In this document: piece by piece, positions 17,394 through 33,869 of the stretch
Layout of the letters: each line of letters begins with the position of its first letter
Position numbering within the stretch: position 1 is the stretch's first letter
Source: Alkalibacterium sp049389645
GTDB lineage: Bacteria; Bacillota; Bacilli; Lactobacillales; Carnobacteriaceae_A
Direction of reading: 5' to 3'
Length of the DNA stretch: 64,000 nucleotides
NCBI RefSeq assembly: GCF_049389645.1
Contig: NZ_CP186540.1
Location: 806,001-870,000 of the forward strand
The notes under the pieces: generated by a model
Told to the model about the DNA's origin: nothing
The model's database searches: none
Seen by the model: only the letters and a program-made list of their open reading frames with translations
Made by a program: the position numbers and the translations under genes

Positions 17394-18137
17394 TTAATAG
17401 ACCCCAAAAGCTTGTAAGCTGATTTCAGCAAGTTTGGCTTGTCCGTCTTCGGTCGGATGAATGTCTCCAGGTAAGACGTATCTGGCTTGGTCATTGCCGA
17501 ATGCATTGTAGGCATCAGCCAGGTAGACATCTTGGTAAGAGAATGCCAGTACTGCAAAGGCCGGGTTGATGATCTGTGTAAGAAAAACATCTGAAACATT
17601 ATGGAGAAGCGGATCAGTCAATTGGAAAGGGTTGTATACATTGTATAAAACGATTGGCGAATCTGTCAGCGAGCGGACTTCTTGGATAGTCTGGGTGATA
17701 TTTTCGAAAACATCGCTCTCTTCTAGCTTTTGTTGCAGTATTTGTTGGAATAAAAGCTGATTCTCGCCGCTTTCCGTAGCTGCAGCGCGCAGAATTTCCA
17801 AGAAATCGTTACTTCCGATGGTCACAGCGACATAATCCGAGTGACTGATGGCTTGTCGGTATTTTTGATTGGTTTGCAAGGCAGTCAATAACTGATCTGA
17901 CTGCCATCCCGGAACACCCAGGTTACGTACGCGCAAATCAGTTAGTTTGCCGATCACATAAGGATAACTGGTTTTTGCGGGATTTTGGTTGGTCTGCCCC
18001 AAGTTGTAACCGAACGGAATCGAATCACCCACCGCAACAAGTGACTCTTTGGCATTATCACTTTTGGCAAAAGCAGTAGGAGATGATAACAAGCTGACAA
18101 GCAAAACAGCCATAATGATTTTGATTAGCTTTTTCAT
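17394..18137 (-). CDS. Secreted SGNH/GDSL-family esterase
   Basis: A 247-residue protein with a classic signal peptide (MKKLIKIIMAVLLVSLLSSP, cleavage expected after TAFA) and the SGNH-hydrolase blocks: I VAVGDSIPFGYN with the nucleophile Ser, III-like GSNDFLEIL, and V GDIHPTEDGQ with the catalytic Asp and His. It probably acts outside the cell on ester-linked lipids or wall substituents; the substrate is unknown. Ribosome site AAAGGGATGG. Its 86-bp promoter/start region is tandemly duplicated immediately upstream. Confidence 0.88.
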   Translation of the reverse strand: MKKLIKIIMAVLLVSLLSSPTAFAKSDNAKESLVAVGDSIPFGYNLGQTNQNPAKTSYPYVIGKLTDLRVRNLGVPGWQSDQLLTALQTNQKYRQAISHSDYVAVTIGSNDFLEILRAAATESGENQLLFQQILQQKLEESDVFENITQTIQEVRSLTDSPIVLYNVYNPFQLTDPLLHNVSDVFLTQIINPAFAVLAFSYQDVYLADAYNAFGNDQARYVLPGDIHPTEDGQAKLAEISLQAFGVY

Positions 18138-18290
18138 AAAACCATCCCTTTCTTATACTTCATACACAATAAAACACCAATAATCAGAATATTCTACTAA
18201 TTGCTTTTGATTAGCCGTTTCATAGAACCCTCCCTTTCTTGTACTTCATAGAAAGTATATCGCCAACAGTTAGAACATTCTACTAATAGC
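18119..18290 (-). repeat. 86-bp tandem duplication of the esterase 5' region
   Basis: Copy 1 (18119-18204) carries the ribosome site and first codons of the esterase gene. Copy 2 (18205-18290) directly adjoins it and is clearly related along its length. Copy 2 also has a ribosome site and ATG and would encode only MKRLIKSN before a stop, against MKKLIKIIM in the real gene. Confidence 0.85.
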
Positions 18291-18296
18291 TTTTAT

Positions 18297-18848
18297 TCAC
18301 TTTAGTTCGCAGGCGTCAGTTTTAACAAGATTTTCAATCTTTGATTTTACCACTTTAGCAGGAATGCCTACAGCCGTCACTCCTTCTGGAATATCTTTCA
18401 AGACGACAGCACTTGCACCAATTTTTGCATTTTTCCCTATTGTTATATTACCGATAACTTGAGCATGAGCTGACAGTAAAACCCCATCTTCTATCGTTGG
18501 ATGACGCTTGCCTGTTTCATCTCCACGGCCACCCAATGTCACACCATGAAAAATACGAACGTCATCACCGATAATAGCCGTTTCTCCGATCACTATCCCC
18601 ATACCATGATCTATGAAGAAGCATCTGCCTATGACGGCTCCAGGGTGGATTTCGACCCCTGTCACCCATCTGCCGAACGTAGAGACCATACGTGCGATTA
18701 ATTTCAAGTTCTTCTGATGTAAGAAATGAGCGATACGATAATATATGATAGCCCAAAATCCAGGATAGGTTAAAACTATTTCGAGTGTTGATCTTGCCGA
18801 TGGATCGTTTCTTTTATATGTCGTAATATATTTTTTAAATGCTCCCAT
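18297..18848 (-). CDS. cysE: Serine O-acetyltransferase
   Basis: A 183-residue left-handed beta-helix enzyme that acetylates serine for cysteine synthesis. Hexapeptide repeats run through GVEIHPGAVIGRCFFIDHGMG, and the SAT active-site region GETAIIGDDVRIFHGVTLGG and the C-terminal GIPAKVVK are present. It is a short form lacking the long N-terminal helical domain of E. coli CysE, as usual in Firmicutes. AAAGGAG lies 5 bases before the ATG. No cysK or T-box leader could be seen next to it. Confidence 0.9.
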   Translation of the reverse strand: MGAFKKYITTYKRNDPSARSTLEIVLTYPGFWAIIYYRIAHFLHQKNLKLIARMVSTFGRWVTGVEIHPGAVIGRCFFIDHGMGIVIGETAIIGDDVRIFHGVTLGGRGDETGKRHPTIEDGVLLSAHAQVIGNITIGKNAKIGASAVVLKDIPEGVTAVGIPAKVVKSKIENLVKTDACELK

Positions 18849-19159
18849 ACTAACTCCTTTAATTATTTCTTGCGAAACTTTTTATCACAAGAAATATTGA
18901 TCTTACTTCCTCTAAAAAACATCTATAGGAGTCCCTCTATTAAGAGTCCTGCCTCACTATTATCCCTTTAATATTCTTTTATTACAAAAAAATGAATTCC
19001 GCTCTTGAAAATTCTAACATAAAGTATTTTTTAACTTGAACCCTGGTTCTCAATGACCTAATCAGACTTCTCTATTCTCTCTCAACTTTAACTTTTTTCA
19101 AACACATCATTATTTAGTATACTGGATGTGTATTGATTTTAAGAAAGGAGACTCTAATC
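18849..19159. other. cysE / DUF456 intergenic region
   Basis: About 310 bases, AT-rich, holding the divergent promoters. A TATACT at about 19119-19124 on plus is the likely -10 for the DUF456 gene, with only a weak -35. I looked on the minus strand for the T-box consensus (TGGNACCGCG) upstream of cysE and did not find it. Confidence 0.4.
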
Positions 19160-19642
19160 TTGGAAATACTTTTATGGCTCATAATTATTGGTTTATTTAT
19201 TACCAGCTTCGTTGCCTTATTTTTCCCTGTTTTGCCATCCGTGTTCGCTATATGGGGAGGATTTATAATATATCATTTCTTTATTAACTCCGGTGAACTT
19301 TCGACATTCTTTTGGATATCCATGTTCATCTTAACCGCTGTCCTATTACTGGCTGATATCTTTACCGGTTCATTAGCTGTTAAGCAATTTGGAGGGAGCA
19401 AATTAGGCGAACGGGTTGCTGCGATTTCAGTCATCATCGGTGCATTCGTTTATCCGCCATTCGGCATTTTAGCTCTGCCATTCATTGCTGTTATCATAGT
19501 CGAGTACTGGCAGCAAGAAGATTTCCTTTCCGCATTGCGCGCGGCTACTGGTACCCTCATTGGTTTTTTAAGCGGTAGGCTTGCAGAAGGAATCATTCAA
19601 TTGATCATGATCAGCTGGTTTTTTATGACCATCTGGTTCTAA
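19160..19642 (+). CDS. DUF456 membrane protein
   Basis: About 160 residues, almost entirely membrane-embedded, with hydrophobic segments around 1-25, 27-45, 55-75, 90-120 and a C-terminal one ending WFFMTIWF. Gly-rich segments (GGSKLGERVAAISVIIGAFVYPP) match DUF456, whose function is unknown. I chose the TTG at 19160 because AAGAAAGGAG ends 9 bases before it; the TTG at 19133 lacks a ribosome site. It is a single gene, convergent with glmM. Confidence 0.8.
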   Translation: MEILLWLIIIGLFITSFVALFFPVLPSVFAIWGGFIIYHFFINSGELSTFFWISMFILTAVLLLADIFTGSLAVKQFGGSKLGERVAAISVIIGAFVYPPFGILALPFIAVIIVEYWQQEDFLSALRAATGTLIGFLSGRLAEGIIQLIMISWFFMTIWF

Positions 19643-19668
19643 ACCTTTTCCACAAGTAAATATCAGAA

Positions 19669-19710
19669 AAAAACTACAAACCACATATTCCGATGGGGTT
19701 TGTAGTTTTT
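19669..19710. terminator. Bidirectional Rho-independent terminator
   Basis: AAAAACTACAAACC pairs perfectly with GGTTTGTAGTTTTT across a 14-base loop. It lies between the convergent DUF456 gene and glmM. Confidence 0.9.
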
Positions 19711-19734
19711 ATTTTGTCGTTTGTTATATGAAGT

Positions 19735-21087
19735 TTAGTTCGTGCCTAATTCTTCTCTTACAACTTTTGCAATACGTTCTACATATTCTAATACAGCCTG
19801 TTCTGTTGGAGCTTCAGCCATCACACGCAGTAATGATTCTGTTCCACTGGGACGCACTAGCACGCGACCATTATCAGCCATTTCTTTTTCCACCTCTTCA
19901 ATAACTTGGCTAATTGCAGGGTTAGACATAACATTATGTTTGTCAGTTACCTGAATATTAACCAGTTTCTGAGGGAAAGAGGTCACTTCTTCGGCTAATT
20001 CAGATAATTTTTTCCCTGTTTGCTTCATCACGTTTAACAGCTGAACACCTGTTAATAGGCCATCTCCGGTTGTATGATAATCAAGGAATATAACATGTCC
20101 TGATTGTTCTCCACCTAGATTGTAACCATTTTTAACCATCTCTTCAACAACAAAGCGGTCGCCCACTTTTGTTTTCACTGATTTTAAGTCATGTGCTTCC
20201 AGCGCTTTGTAGAAGCCGATATTACTCATAACCGTTGAAACAATCGTATTCTTCTTCAAGCGTCCTTCGTCATGCATATATTTACCGCATATGTACATGA
20301 TTTTATCGCCGTCTACGATATTACCCAGTTCATCTACCGCAATCAAACGATCTCCATCACCATCAAAAGCTAATCCGACATCTGCACCTTTATCTTTAAC
20401 AAAATCAGAAAGATAGTCTGGATGCGTACTTCCAACACCTTCATTGATATTTAGACCGTTGGGCGTATTTCCAGTCACGTCAAATTCTGTATCCAAATCT
20501 GCAAATAATCTGTTAAGTAGCGGACTAGCGGCTCCATTTGCACCATCAAGTGCCACATGGATACCCGCTAAATCTCCAGATATGGTTTGTTTCAAGAATT
20601 GAATATATTTTTGTAATCCTTCTTTGTATTCTTCAGAAGTCCCCATGCCATCTGAGCTCGGACGAGGTAATGTATCTTCTTCAGTATCAATCAAGGCTTC
20701 TATTTCAGCTTCTTGTTCGTCAGAGAGTTTAAACCCGTCAGAACCAAAGAATTTGATTCCATTATCCTGTACAGGATTATGTGACGCAGAAATCATAACA
20801 CCTGCTGCAGCATCTTGTTGACGCGTTAAGAAAGAAACACCTGGAGTTGTTATTACTCCTAAACGTAAGACTTCGACACCTACGGATAAAAGACCAGAAA
20901 TTAAAGCATATTCCAGCATTCTCCCAGAGATACGTGTATCTTTACCCACTAAAACACGGGGGTTATCTGTTTTTGAATGCTGTGCTAACACATACCCACC
21001 AAAACGTCCTAACTTAAACGCTAATTCTGGTGTCAGTTCTTTATTTGCTATCCCTCGTACGCCATCGGTTCCAAAATATTTTCCCAT
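19735..21087 (-). CDS. glmM: Phosphoglucosamine mutase
   Basis: A 450-residue enzyme converting glucosamine-6-phosphate to glucosamine-1-phosphate for UDP-GlcNAc and peptidoglycan synthesis. It starts MGKYFGTDGVRGIAN. The phospho-serine loop ISASHNPVQDNGIKFF, the metal loop FDGDGDRLIAVD and the phosphate-binding RPSGTESLLRVMAEA are all intact. It is the last gene of cdaA-cdaR-glmM; GAGGAG lies upstream. In related bacteria GlmM binds and inhibits CdaA, so the linkage is functional. Confidence 0.98.
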   Translation of the reverse strand: MGKYFGTDGVRGIANKELTPELAFKLGRFGGYVLAQHSKTDNPRVLVGKDTRISGRMLEYALISGLLSVGVEVLRLGVITTPGVSFLTRQQDAAAGVMISASHNPVQDNGIKFFGSDGFKLSDEQEAEIEALIDTEEDTLPRPSSDGMGTSEEYKEGLQKYIQFLKQTISGDLAGIHVALDGANGAASPLLNRLFADLDTEFDVTGNTPNGLNINEGVGSTHPDYLSDFVKDKGADVGLAFDGDGDRLIAVDELGNIVDGDKIMYICGKYMHDEGRLKKNTIVSTVMSNIGFYKALEAHDLKSVKTKVGDRFVVEEMVKNGYNLGGEQSGHVIFLDYHTTGDGLLTGVQLLNVMKQTGKKLSELAEEVTSFPQKLVNIQVTDKHNVMSNPAISQVIEEVEKEMADNGRVLVRPSGTESLLRVMAEAPTEQAVLEYVERIAKVVREELGTN

Positions 21088-21133
21088 TTTAAATTAGCTC
21101 CTCACATTATTGTTGTTCATCTTTTTAATTTGA

Positions 21134-22153
21134 TTAATTCTCATTCTCATTTTCGTTTTCTTCTTCTTCTTCATCTTTTTGTACTCTAGTTACGCGAATC
21201 AAAACATCCAACTCACGAGGACTTGTTTCAGTTATACCATCTGGATGATTCAAAGGTATCGTCCGTATTGTTGATTCTGTAACCCCTGAGACATCGACTT
21301 CTATTACAAAATTATTCAACTCTTCTATAATAGCAGATTCTCCCGTAATCGTCACGTTCTCTGGTTCCCCTTGAGCAACTTCTAATGCATATTCATAATC
21401 TTCGTTTGGGATTCCCGATTCTTCCAGGACAATCGGCAATGTCCTTTGCGTTCCTTTAACAGGAATCATGACATCGATTAGCTGTGGAGAAATGTTTACA
21501 TTTAAAGGGTCACCCGTTTCGTCGAGCACCAATACGTTTAATGTCATTTCGATATCTTCAGTGATATTGCTTCCTTCTGGCATAACAACTACCATCACAT
21601 CACTGATTTGCTCCATTGTAGATAGCGCACCCGAAATCGTCACCGTTTCATTAGATAAAATAGGTTCCTGAGCTCGATAGCCGTCTGACAGATGAGCATA
21701 TTCATTGAACTCAATGCTTACTTCATGATCCTCTACTCTTTTTTCCTCTATTTCTACTGCAACTTCTGAAGGCATTACACTATAATTCAACTGGTTACTT
21801 AGTCCAGCTGCCTCCAACTCAATAGTATGGCTTCCAGGACCTAATTCTTCCAAGTCAGGTGTTTCAATAGTAAAGTTTTGCGTGGCTAAAGTTTGTGTCA
21901 ATATAGCCTGCGGACCTTCTAATCGTATTGTAGCCGTTTCCGGTATGCCTGATACGAAATAATTATCGCGGTCAATATTTATATCGATCGGTAAATTGGT
22001 AATGACTTCTGAACTCGTAATACTCGCTCCATCTGTTGGATTTGTTGAAAGATTGCGTGATTGATTCTCATAAGTTACAAACGAGAAAAGAACGATAGCA
22101 AAAAACAAAGCAATCAATTTTGAAATCCAAGGATTATCAACATTCATCTTCAT
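21134..22153 (-). CDS. cdaR: CdaA regulatory protein CdaR (YbbR domains)
   Basis: A 339-residue protein with an N-terminal membrane anchor (about 10-28, SKLIALFFAIVLFSFVTYEN) and several extracytoplasmic YbbR repeats, then an acidic tail (KDEEEEENENENEN). CdaR interacts with and modulates the c-di-AMP cyclase CdaA. Its ATG overlaps the cdaA stop by 4 bases (ATGA). The tail and repeat number fit the family; the external signal is not known. Confidence 0.93.
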   Translation of the reverse strand: MKMNVDNPWISKLIALFFAIVLFSFVTYENQSRNLSTNPTDGASITSSEVITNLPIDINIDRDNYFVSGIPETATIRLEGPQAILTQTLATQNFTIETPDLEELGPGSHTIELEAAGLSNQLNYSVMPSEVAVEIEEKRVEDHEVSIEFNEYAHLSDGYRAQEPILSNETVTISGALSTMEQISDVMVVVMPEGSNITEDIEMTLNVLVLDETGDPLNVNISPQLIDVMIPVKGTQRTLPIVLEESGIPNEDYEYALEVAQGEPENVTITGESAIIEELNNFVIEVDVSGVTESTIRTIPLNHPDGITETSPRELDVLIRVTRVQKDEEEEENENENEN

Positions 22154-23010
22154 TTACCCGACACCCCTTTTCTAACATCTTCTATAAATTGTTGTAAAGG
22201 TCCTCGTGTCTCTTTCTCTTTCTCAGTTTCGACTATTTCTTTATTTAAGTAACTGATGACTTCTTCTTGTGTCATATCATTAATAAGGTTTCCTCTACGA
22301 GAGATGCTTATATCCCCAGTTTCTTCTGAAACAACTAGTGTAATAGCATCGGACACTTCCGACAAACCAATCGCAGCACGATGTCGAGTCCCTAATTTTT
22401 TCGGAATGGCTGGACTCTCTGAAAGCGGAAGATAACTTGCGGCTGTCGCAATTTTATAGTCCTTAATAATCACAGCACCGTCATGCAAAGGTGTATTAGG
22501 TATGAAAATATTAATAAGTAATTCAGAAGACAAGTCAGCATTGATCGGTATCCCGGTTTCAATGTATTCGTCAAGTCCTGTTTCCATTTCGATTGAAATC
22601 AACGCACCAATTCGTCTTTTGCCCATATATTGTAAGGCATGGGATAAATGCTCAACAACTTGTTCACTAGGATTTGATTTTCGTTTTCTTCCAAATACGG
22701 ATCCTCGACCGAGGTGCTCTAATCCTCGTCTTAATTCAGGTTGGAATATAATAATAAGCGCTAATGCAGACCATTGAATAACGAAATCAACAACGAACTC
22801 TGTCGTATTAAGTCGGAATAACACACTTACAAATTTGAGTAATAAGATAACGCCAATTCCCTTTAACAGTTCTACAGCACGTGTACCTTTCACAATTCGC
22901 ATGAGCTGATACATAAAAAAAGCGACAATCAAAATATCAATGATATTAATCCCTGTTCGCCAAGCAAATAATCTTGACCAATCAAATGTTCTCAGAAATT
23001 CTATAGGCAT
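22150..23010 (-). CDS. cdaA: Diadenylate cyclase CdaA
   Basis: About 286 residues: three N-terminal membrane segments (about 15-90) and a cytoplasmic DAC domain that makes c-di-AMP from two ATP. The catalytic motifs are present as LHDGAVII (DGA) and GTRHRAAIGLSE (RHR). I start at the ATG at 23010 (MPIEFLRTFDWS) because GGAGG lies 7 bases upstream; the longer frame to 23097 would run through the promoter. It is the first gene of cdaA-cdaR-glmM. c-di-AMP is essential for potassium and osmotic balance in Firmicutes. Confidence 0.96.
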   Translation of the reverse strand: MPIEFLRTFDWSRLFAWRTGINIIDILIVAFFMYQLMRIVKGTRAVELLKGIGVILLLKFVSVLFRLNTTEFVVDFVIQWSALALIIIFQPELRRGLEHLGRGSVFGRKRKSNPSEQVVEHLSHALQYMGKRRIGALISIEMETGLDEYIETGIPINADLSSELLINIFIPNTPLHDGAVIIKDYKIATAASYLPLSESPAIPKKLGTRHRAAIGLSEVSDAITLVVSEETGDISISRRGNLINDMTQEEVISYLNKEIVETEKEKETRGPLQQFIEDVRKGVSGK

Positions 23011-23045
23011 TACGCCACCTCCAAAATCTAACCATATACTGTGTA

Positions 23046-23073
23046 AGTATACCATACAATCATAAGCTGTAAA
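23046..23073 (-). promoter_or_regulatory. Promoter of cdaA-cdaR-glmM
   Basis: Minus-strand extended -10 TGGTATACT (core 23046-23051), 16-base spacer, and -35 TTTACA at 23068-23073. Confidence 0.75.
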
Positions 23074-23144
23074 CGAGTGAATTTTATCGATTAACAACTA
23101 TTCGTGTCATAAAGTATTTAAGAATAATCATTTCAAATTACACA

Positions 23145-23178
23145 AAAAAACTGTGCAGCAAATTGCCGCACAGTTTTT
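23145..23178 (-). terminator. Terminator of the tRNA cluster
   Basis: AAAAACTGTGC pairs with GCACAGTTTTT around an 11-base loop. A run of seven T follows on the minus strand, just after tRNA-Gln. Confidence 0.9.
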
Positions 23179-23187
23179 ATAGAATAC

Positions 23188-23258
23188 TGGGCTACTAGGA
23201 TTCGAACCTAGGAATGACGGGATCAAAACCCGCTGCCTTACCGCTTGGCGATAGCCCA
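23188..23258 (-). tRNA. tRNA-Gln (UUG)
   Basis: Cloverleaf with acceptor TGGGCTA/TAGCCCA, anticodon loop TTTTGAT (anticodon TTG) and T arm with GGTTCGAATCC. Last gene of a four-tRNA cluster transcribed on minus. Confidence 0.95.
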
Positions 23259-23263
23259 ATAAA

Positions 23264-23344
23264 TGGAGGGAGTAGGATTTGAACCTACGAACCCGAAGGA
23301 ACGGATTTACAGTCCGCTGCGTTTGACCACTTCGCTATCCCTCC
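23264..23344 (-). tRNA. tRNA-Tyr (GUA)
   Basis: Type II tRNA with a long variable arm (TTCCTTCGGG), acceptor GGAGGGA and anticodon loop containing GTA. Five bases upstream of tRNA-Gln. Confidence 0.95.
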
Positions 23345-23360
23345 GTATTAAAATACGAAA

Positions 23361-23433
23361 TGCCGGCTAAAGGAATTGAACCCTCGACCCACTGATTACG
23401 ATTCAGTTGCTCTACCAACTGAGCTAAACCGGC
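23361..23433 (-). tRNA. tRNA-Thr (CGU)
   Basis: Acceptor GCCGG stem, anticodon stem ACTGA/TCAGT and loop ATCGTAA, giving anticodon CGT for ACG codons. A second tRNA-Thr with GGT lies at 25124. Confidence 0.93.
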
Positions 23434-23461
23434 AATATTAAACTTTATTAATGAATTGCTA

Positions 23462-23533
23462 TGACCCCTACGGGATTCGAACCCGTGTTACCGCCGTGAA
23501 AGGGCGGTGTCTTAACCGCTTGACCAAGGGGCC
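23462..23533 (-). tRNA. tRNA-Glu (UUC)
   Basis: Acceptor GGCCCCT/AGGGGTC, anticodon stem CCGCC/GGCGG and loop CTTTCAC with anticodon TTC. First gene of the cluster. Confidence 0.95.
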
Positions 23534-23631
23534 AGCATATCTCGTGCTTTTTAAGCACAAGATACATATTATAATAAACCAACTGATTTGTCAACATTTT
23601 TAGGTAAAAACATTAAATCTTAGTAGAAACA

Positions 23632-23904
23632 TTATTTTGCATGTATATGATTATACTTTTCAGGTTTTCTATCGAAAAGTGTAACGACATAGGGACAAAC
23701 AGGGATAATTTTTTTGCCTTCTTTTTCCATTTCTTCTACTACCCGCTCCACTAACTTTTCAGCTACACCTTGTCCTCTAAGCGTCGGATCAACAAAAACG
23801 TGATCAACCTCAACAACAGCTTCTTTTGGAACATAAGTTATTTCTGCTAACAATTCCCCATTTTCTTCTTTGTAAAAGCGATTCTCACCTTTTATAAAAT
23901 CCAC
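23632..23904 (-). CDS. GNAT-family N-acetyltransferase (Gcn5-like, small)
   Basis: About 90 residues of the small YjdJ-type GNAT group. The acetyl-CoA loop is VDPTLRGQGVAEKLVERV, and the C-terminal half has IIPVCPYVVTLFDRKPEKY with the conserved Cys-Pro and Pro-x-x-Tyr of this group. The substrate is unknown. I chose the GTG at 23904 because AAGGAG lies 8 bases before it; the GTG at 23913 overlaps the ribosome site. It stands alone after the tRNA cluster. Confidence 0.8.
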   Translation of the reverse strand: MDFIKGENRFYKEENGELLAEITYVPKEAVVEVDHVFVDPTLRGQGVAEKLVERVVEEMEKEGKKIIPVCPYVVTLFDRKPEKYNHIHAK

Positions 23905-25091
23905 AGAAATCACTCCTTATATAAATTATTTAATTTAAGTGTACCATGTAGTATGAAAATTTACATTAATTATTCTTCATTGTATGCATCGTTTGTTTAC
24001 TACATATCTTTATTTAGTTTAGGCTGCTAACTCATCCCTAAAAGTGTAAATAGGGCATTTAAATCCGCCAAAGCGGACTCATATCCCCCGTAGGTTTATC
24101 GACCCACGAGTAAGTCGTGGGTTTTCAGCTACAATTATTGAATAATATCAGTATTTTTAAGAAGTCTTCCTGAAAATAATTTCAACACAGACTTGACCAT
24201 ATCGAATAAATTATTAACTGACTATTATAGCTGCTGGAACTAGTAATGTCCTTTCCTCATTTACAGGCAGTGTAGGCTGAATAGAATAATTACACATAGT
24301 TATATCTGCATTCCAGATCACATATGCTTCTAAGCATTCCCTACTTACATTAATTTACGGTCAGAATAACGTAAGTTTAAATCCAAGTGATTCAAAAAAG
24401 TATTCTAGATTTACTTACTGGATAGCCACGTTCGAGTATGGTTGAGTGGAAAAAGTATAATAAACAAAAAATTCTATAAAATCTGGTTACTCAACAAAAA
24501 AGATTCATTAAGTATAAAGCATTGTGCTTGTATCGGTTTATTTTTTCCATTTATAGCTCCTCATGATTTATACTATGTTGTGGTTGGGTATTCTTCTGTA
24601 AATAAAATGAGTAATTGCTATTTTAAATAACCGATTGAGGGCACATTACCAGGGTATCGATTTCACTTGAATCTCATCACATTCGGTTTATTTTTAATAA
24701 AAACAAAAAAAGCCAACAATTAATTATATGTAAATCTCCTTTGTTATACAATCTGTATCTGTATCCTAGTATTACTGAGCTGGGGCAGTCCATAGTTTCT
24801 TAATACAAACAAAAAAATTATTGATGCCATCTTCTAGTTGAAGTAAATACTAAATTAACAAATGAAAAATACACATTCGACTACTTTTTTTGAAATATTT
24901 ATCAAATCATCAGACTTTTTTACTAATCTTAACTTAATGGCAGTTTACTTGAGGGCATCATGAGTTGTTTAAACCTTTGAAGTATAATTTAAAACAGATA
25001 AAATTCAGTAGTGTAATATCTGTATCGTTGAAGCCAATATTTCGCCTACGAATCATCAATGATTACCTACATCATCCAATAAACATACAAA
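23905..25091. other. 1.2-kb AT-rich gap without genes
   Basis: No reading frame here has a ribosome site, codon pattern or recognisable motif. The only structured element is the hairpin near 24099 described separately. The stretch looks like decayed DNA between a GNAT gene and the rRNA block. Confidence 0.5.
24040..24130 (+). mobile_element. Possible terminal remnant of an IS200/IS605-type element
   Basis: A perfect 7-bp hairpin CCCACGAGTAAGTCGTGGG followed by TTTTCAGCTACAA resembles the right-end palindromes of IS200/IS605 elements. No tnpA or tnpB frame remains nearby, only a short open stretch ending in TAG just before the hairpin. Assigned by pattern only. Confidence 0.35.
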
Positions 25092-25118
25092 AAAAAGAGA
25101 CCCTAAGGATCTCTTTTT
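25092..25118 (-). terminator. Terminator of the first rRNA-tRNA operon
   Basis: AAAAAGAGA pairs with TCTCTTTTT with an internal CC/GG pair. Eight T follow on the minus strand just after tRNA-Thr (GGU). Confidence 0.88.
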
Positions 25119-25123
25119 AAGTA

Positions 25124-25196
25124 AGCCACTTGCCGGATTCGAACCGGCGACCTCATCCTTACCATGGATGCGCTCTACCTACTGAGCTAAAGCGGC
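25124..25196 (-). tRNA. tRNA-Thr (GGU)
   Basis: Acceptor GCCGCTT/AAGTGGC, anticodon stem CATCC/GGATG and loop ATGGTAA with anticodon GGT. Last gene of the first rRNA operon. Confidence 0.94.
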
Positions 25197-25216
25197 AAAT
25201 TCTAAACAAAAAAAAA

Positions 25217-25289
25217 CTCCGCAAGCAGGGCTCGAACCTGCGACATCATGATTAACAGTCATGCGCTCTACCAGCTGAGCTATTGCGGA
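25217..25289 (-). tRNA. tRNA-Asn (GUU), copy 1
   Basis: Acceptor TCCGCAA/TTGCGGA, anticodon loop CTGTTAA with GTT. Follows the 5S gene. A near-identical copy follows the second 5S gene at 30620. Confidence 0.95.
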
Positions 25290-25323
25290 ATAATTATATT
25301 AGCACCATTATATCAAAAAAAGA

Positions 25324-25442
25324 GCTGCACGGCAACGTCCTGCTTTCACAAAGGGAAACCCTTCACTATCCTCGGCGCTGGGAAGCTTAACGGCTGTGTT
25401 CGGAATGGGAACAGGTGGATCCTTCCCGCCATCGCCACCGCA
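25324..25442 (-). rRNA. rrf: 5S ribosomal RNA, operon 1
   Basis: About 119 bases with the conserved ACCTGTTCCCATTCCGAACA loop region and complementary ends (TGCGGTGGCGA / GACGTTGCCGTGCA). Ends are estimated to a few bases. Confidence 0.95.
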
Positions 25443-25558
25443 CAGTGACTCTTCTTATTTAGATGAGAACCTTGTTCTCTCAAAACTAGATAGTTGATCT
25501 TACACACACACAAAGGAGTCAACACAACTCCACATCATACCCTTATCCCACCTTTGGT

Positions 25559-30235
<4,677 letters not shown>

Positions 30236-30619
30236 AGTTTGAAATAGCTCGTGTTACATAATTCCGAGTTAAACATGTTAACTCGTTTGTGTTGCCTTGG
30301 CCCAATAAATTGGACACAAGGCACCTGCACATTTGATTGTTTACTTTGTTCAGTTTTCAAAGATCTATTTCGTTCAATCGCTGACGACGTGATGTGTCAA
30401 CTAGTACAATATTACAGGCTTTCAATTCGATTGTCAAGAACTTTTTAAAAGTTCTTTTGTCGCTCGTTTGACCGAGACCTGACAAGAAAAAGAAAAGCAC
30501 TTGTTGCTTTAAATCAGCAACAGGAATAAATATACCAGGTTTTCGCCTTTGCGTCAACCTTTATTTTATTTTATTTTTATTCATTTTTTTTGCCCTCGCT
30601 AAATTTGAGCACAAAAAAA
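30236..30619 (-). promoter_or_regulatory. Leader and promoter region of rRNA operon 1
   Basis: Holds the rRNA leader with the boxA-like GATCTTTGAAAACTGAACAA, the promoter at 30409-30437, and just upstream of its -35 a 21-base palindrome (AAGAACTTTT-T-AAAAGTTCTT), AT-rich as an UP element would be. The same arrangement occurs before operon 2. Confidence 0.75.
30409..30437 (-). promoter_or_regulatory. rRNA operon 1 promoter
   Basis: Consensus -35 TTGACA (30432-30437), 17-base spacer, -10 TAATAT (30409-30414). Confidence 0.85.
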
Positions 30620-30692
30620 CTCCACAAGCAGGGCTCGAACCTGCGACATCATGATTAACAGTCATGCGCTCTACCAGCTGAGCTATTGCGGA
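30620..30692 (-). tRNA. tRNA-Asn (GUU), copy 2
   Basis: Same as copy 1 except one acceptor base (TTGTGGA for TTGCGGA), which leaves a G-U pair. Last gene of the second rRNA operon. Confidence 0.95.
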
Positions 30693-30725
30693 AAAATCTG
30701 ATCTATTTTTAGATAAAAAAAAAGA

Positions 30726-30844
30726 GCTGCACGGCAACGTCCTGCTTTCACAAAGGGAAACCCTTCACTATCCTCGGCGCTGGGAAGCTTAACGGCTGTG
30801 TTCGGAATGGGAACAGGTGGATCCTTCCCGCCATCGCCACCGCA
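30726..30844 (-). rRNA. rrf: 5S ribosomal RNA, operon 2
   Basis: Matches the operon 1 copy over its length, including the loop ACCTGTTCCCATTCCGAACA. Confidence 0.95.
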
Positions 30845-30960
30845 CAGTGACTCTTCTTATTTAGATGAGAACCTTGTTCTCTCAAAACTAGACAGTTGAT
30901 CTTACACACACACAAAGGAGTCAACACAACTCCACATCATACCCTTATCCCACCTTTGGT

Positions 30961-33869
<2,909 letters not shown>

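Noticed and set aside
18849..19159. Cysteine T-box in front of cysE
   Set aside because: The T-box consensus and a matching specifier structure could not be found on the minus strand.
24442..24630. A 62-codon plus-strand frame with a hydrophobic middle
   Set aside because: No ribosome site, GTG-type start only, AT-rich codons and no neighbours; I could not support it as a gene.
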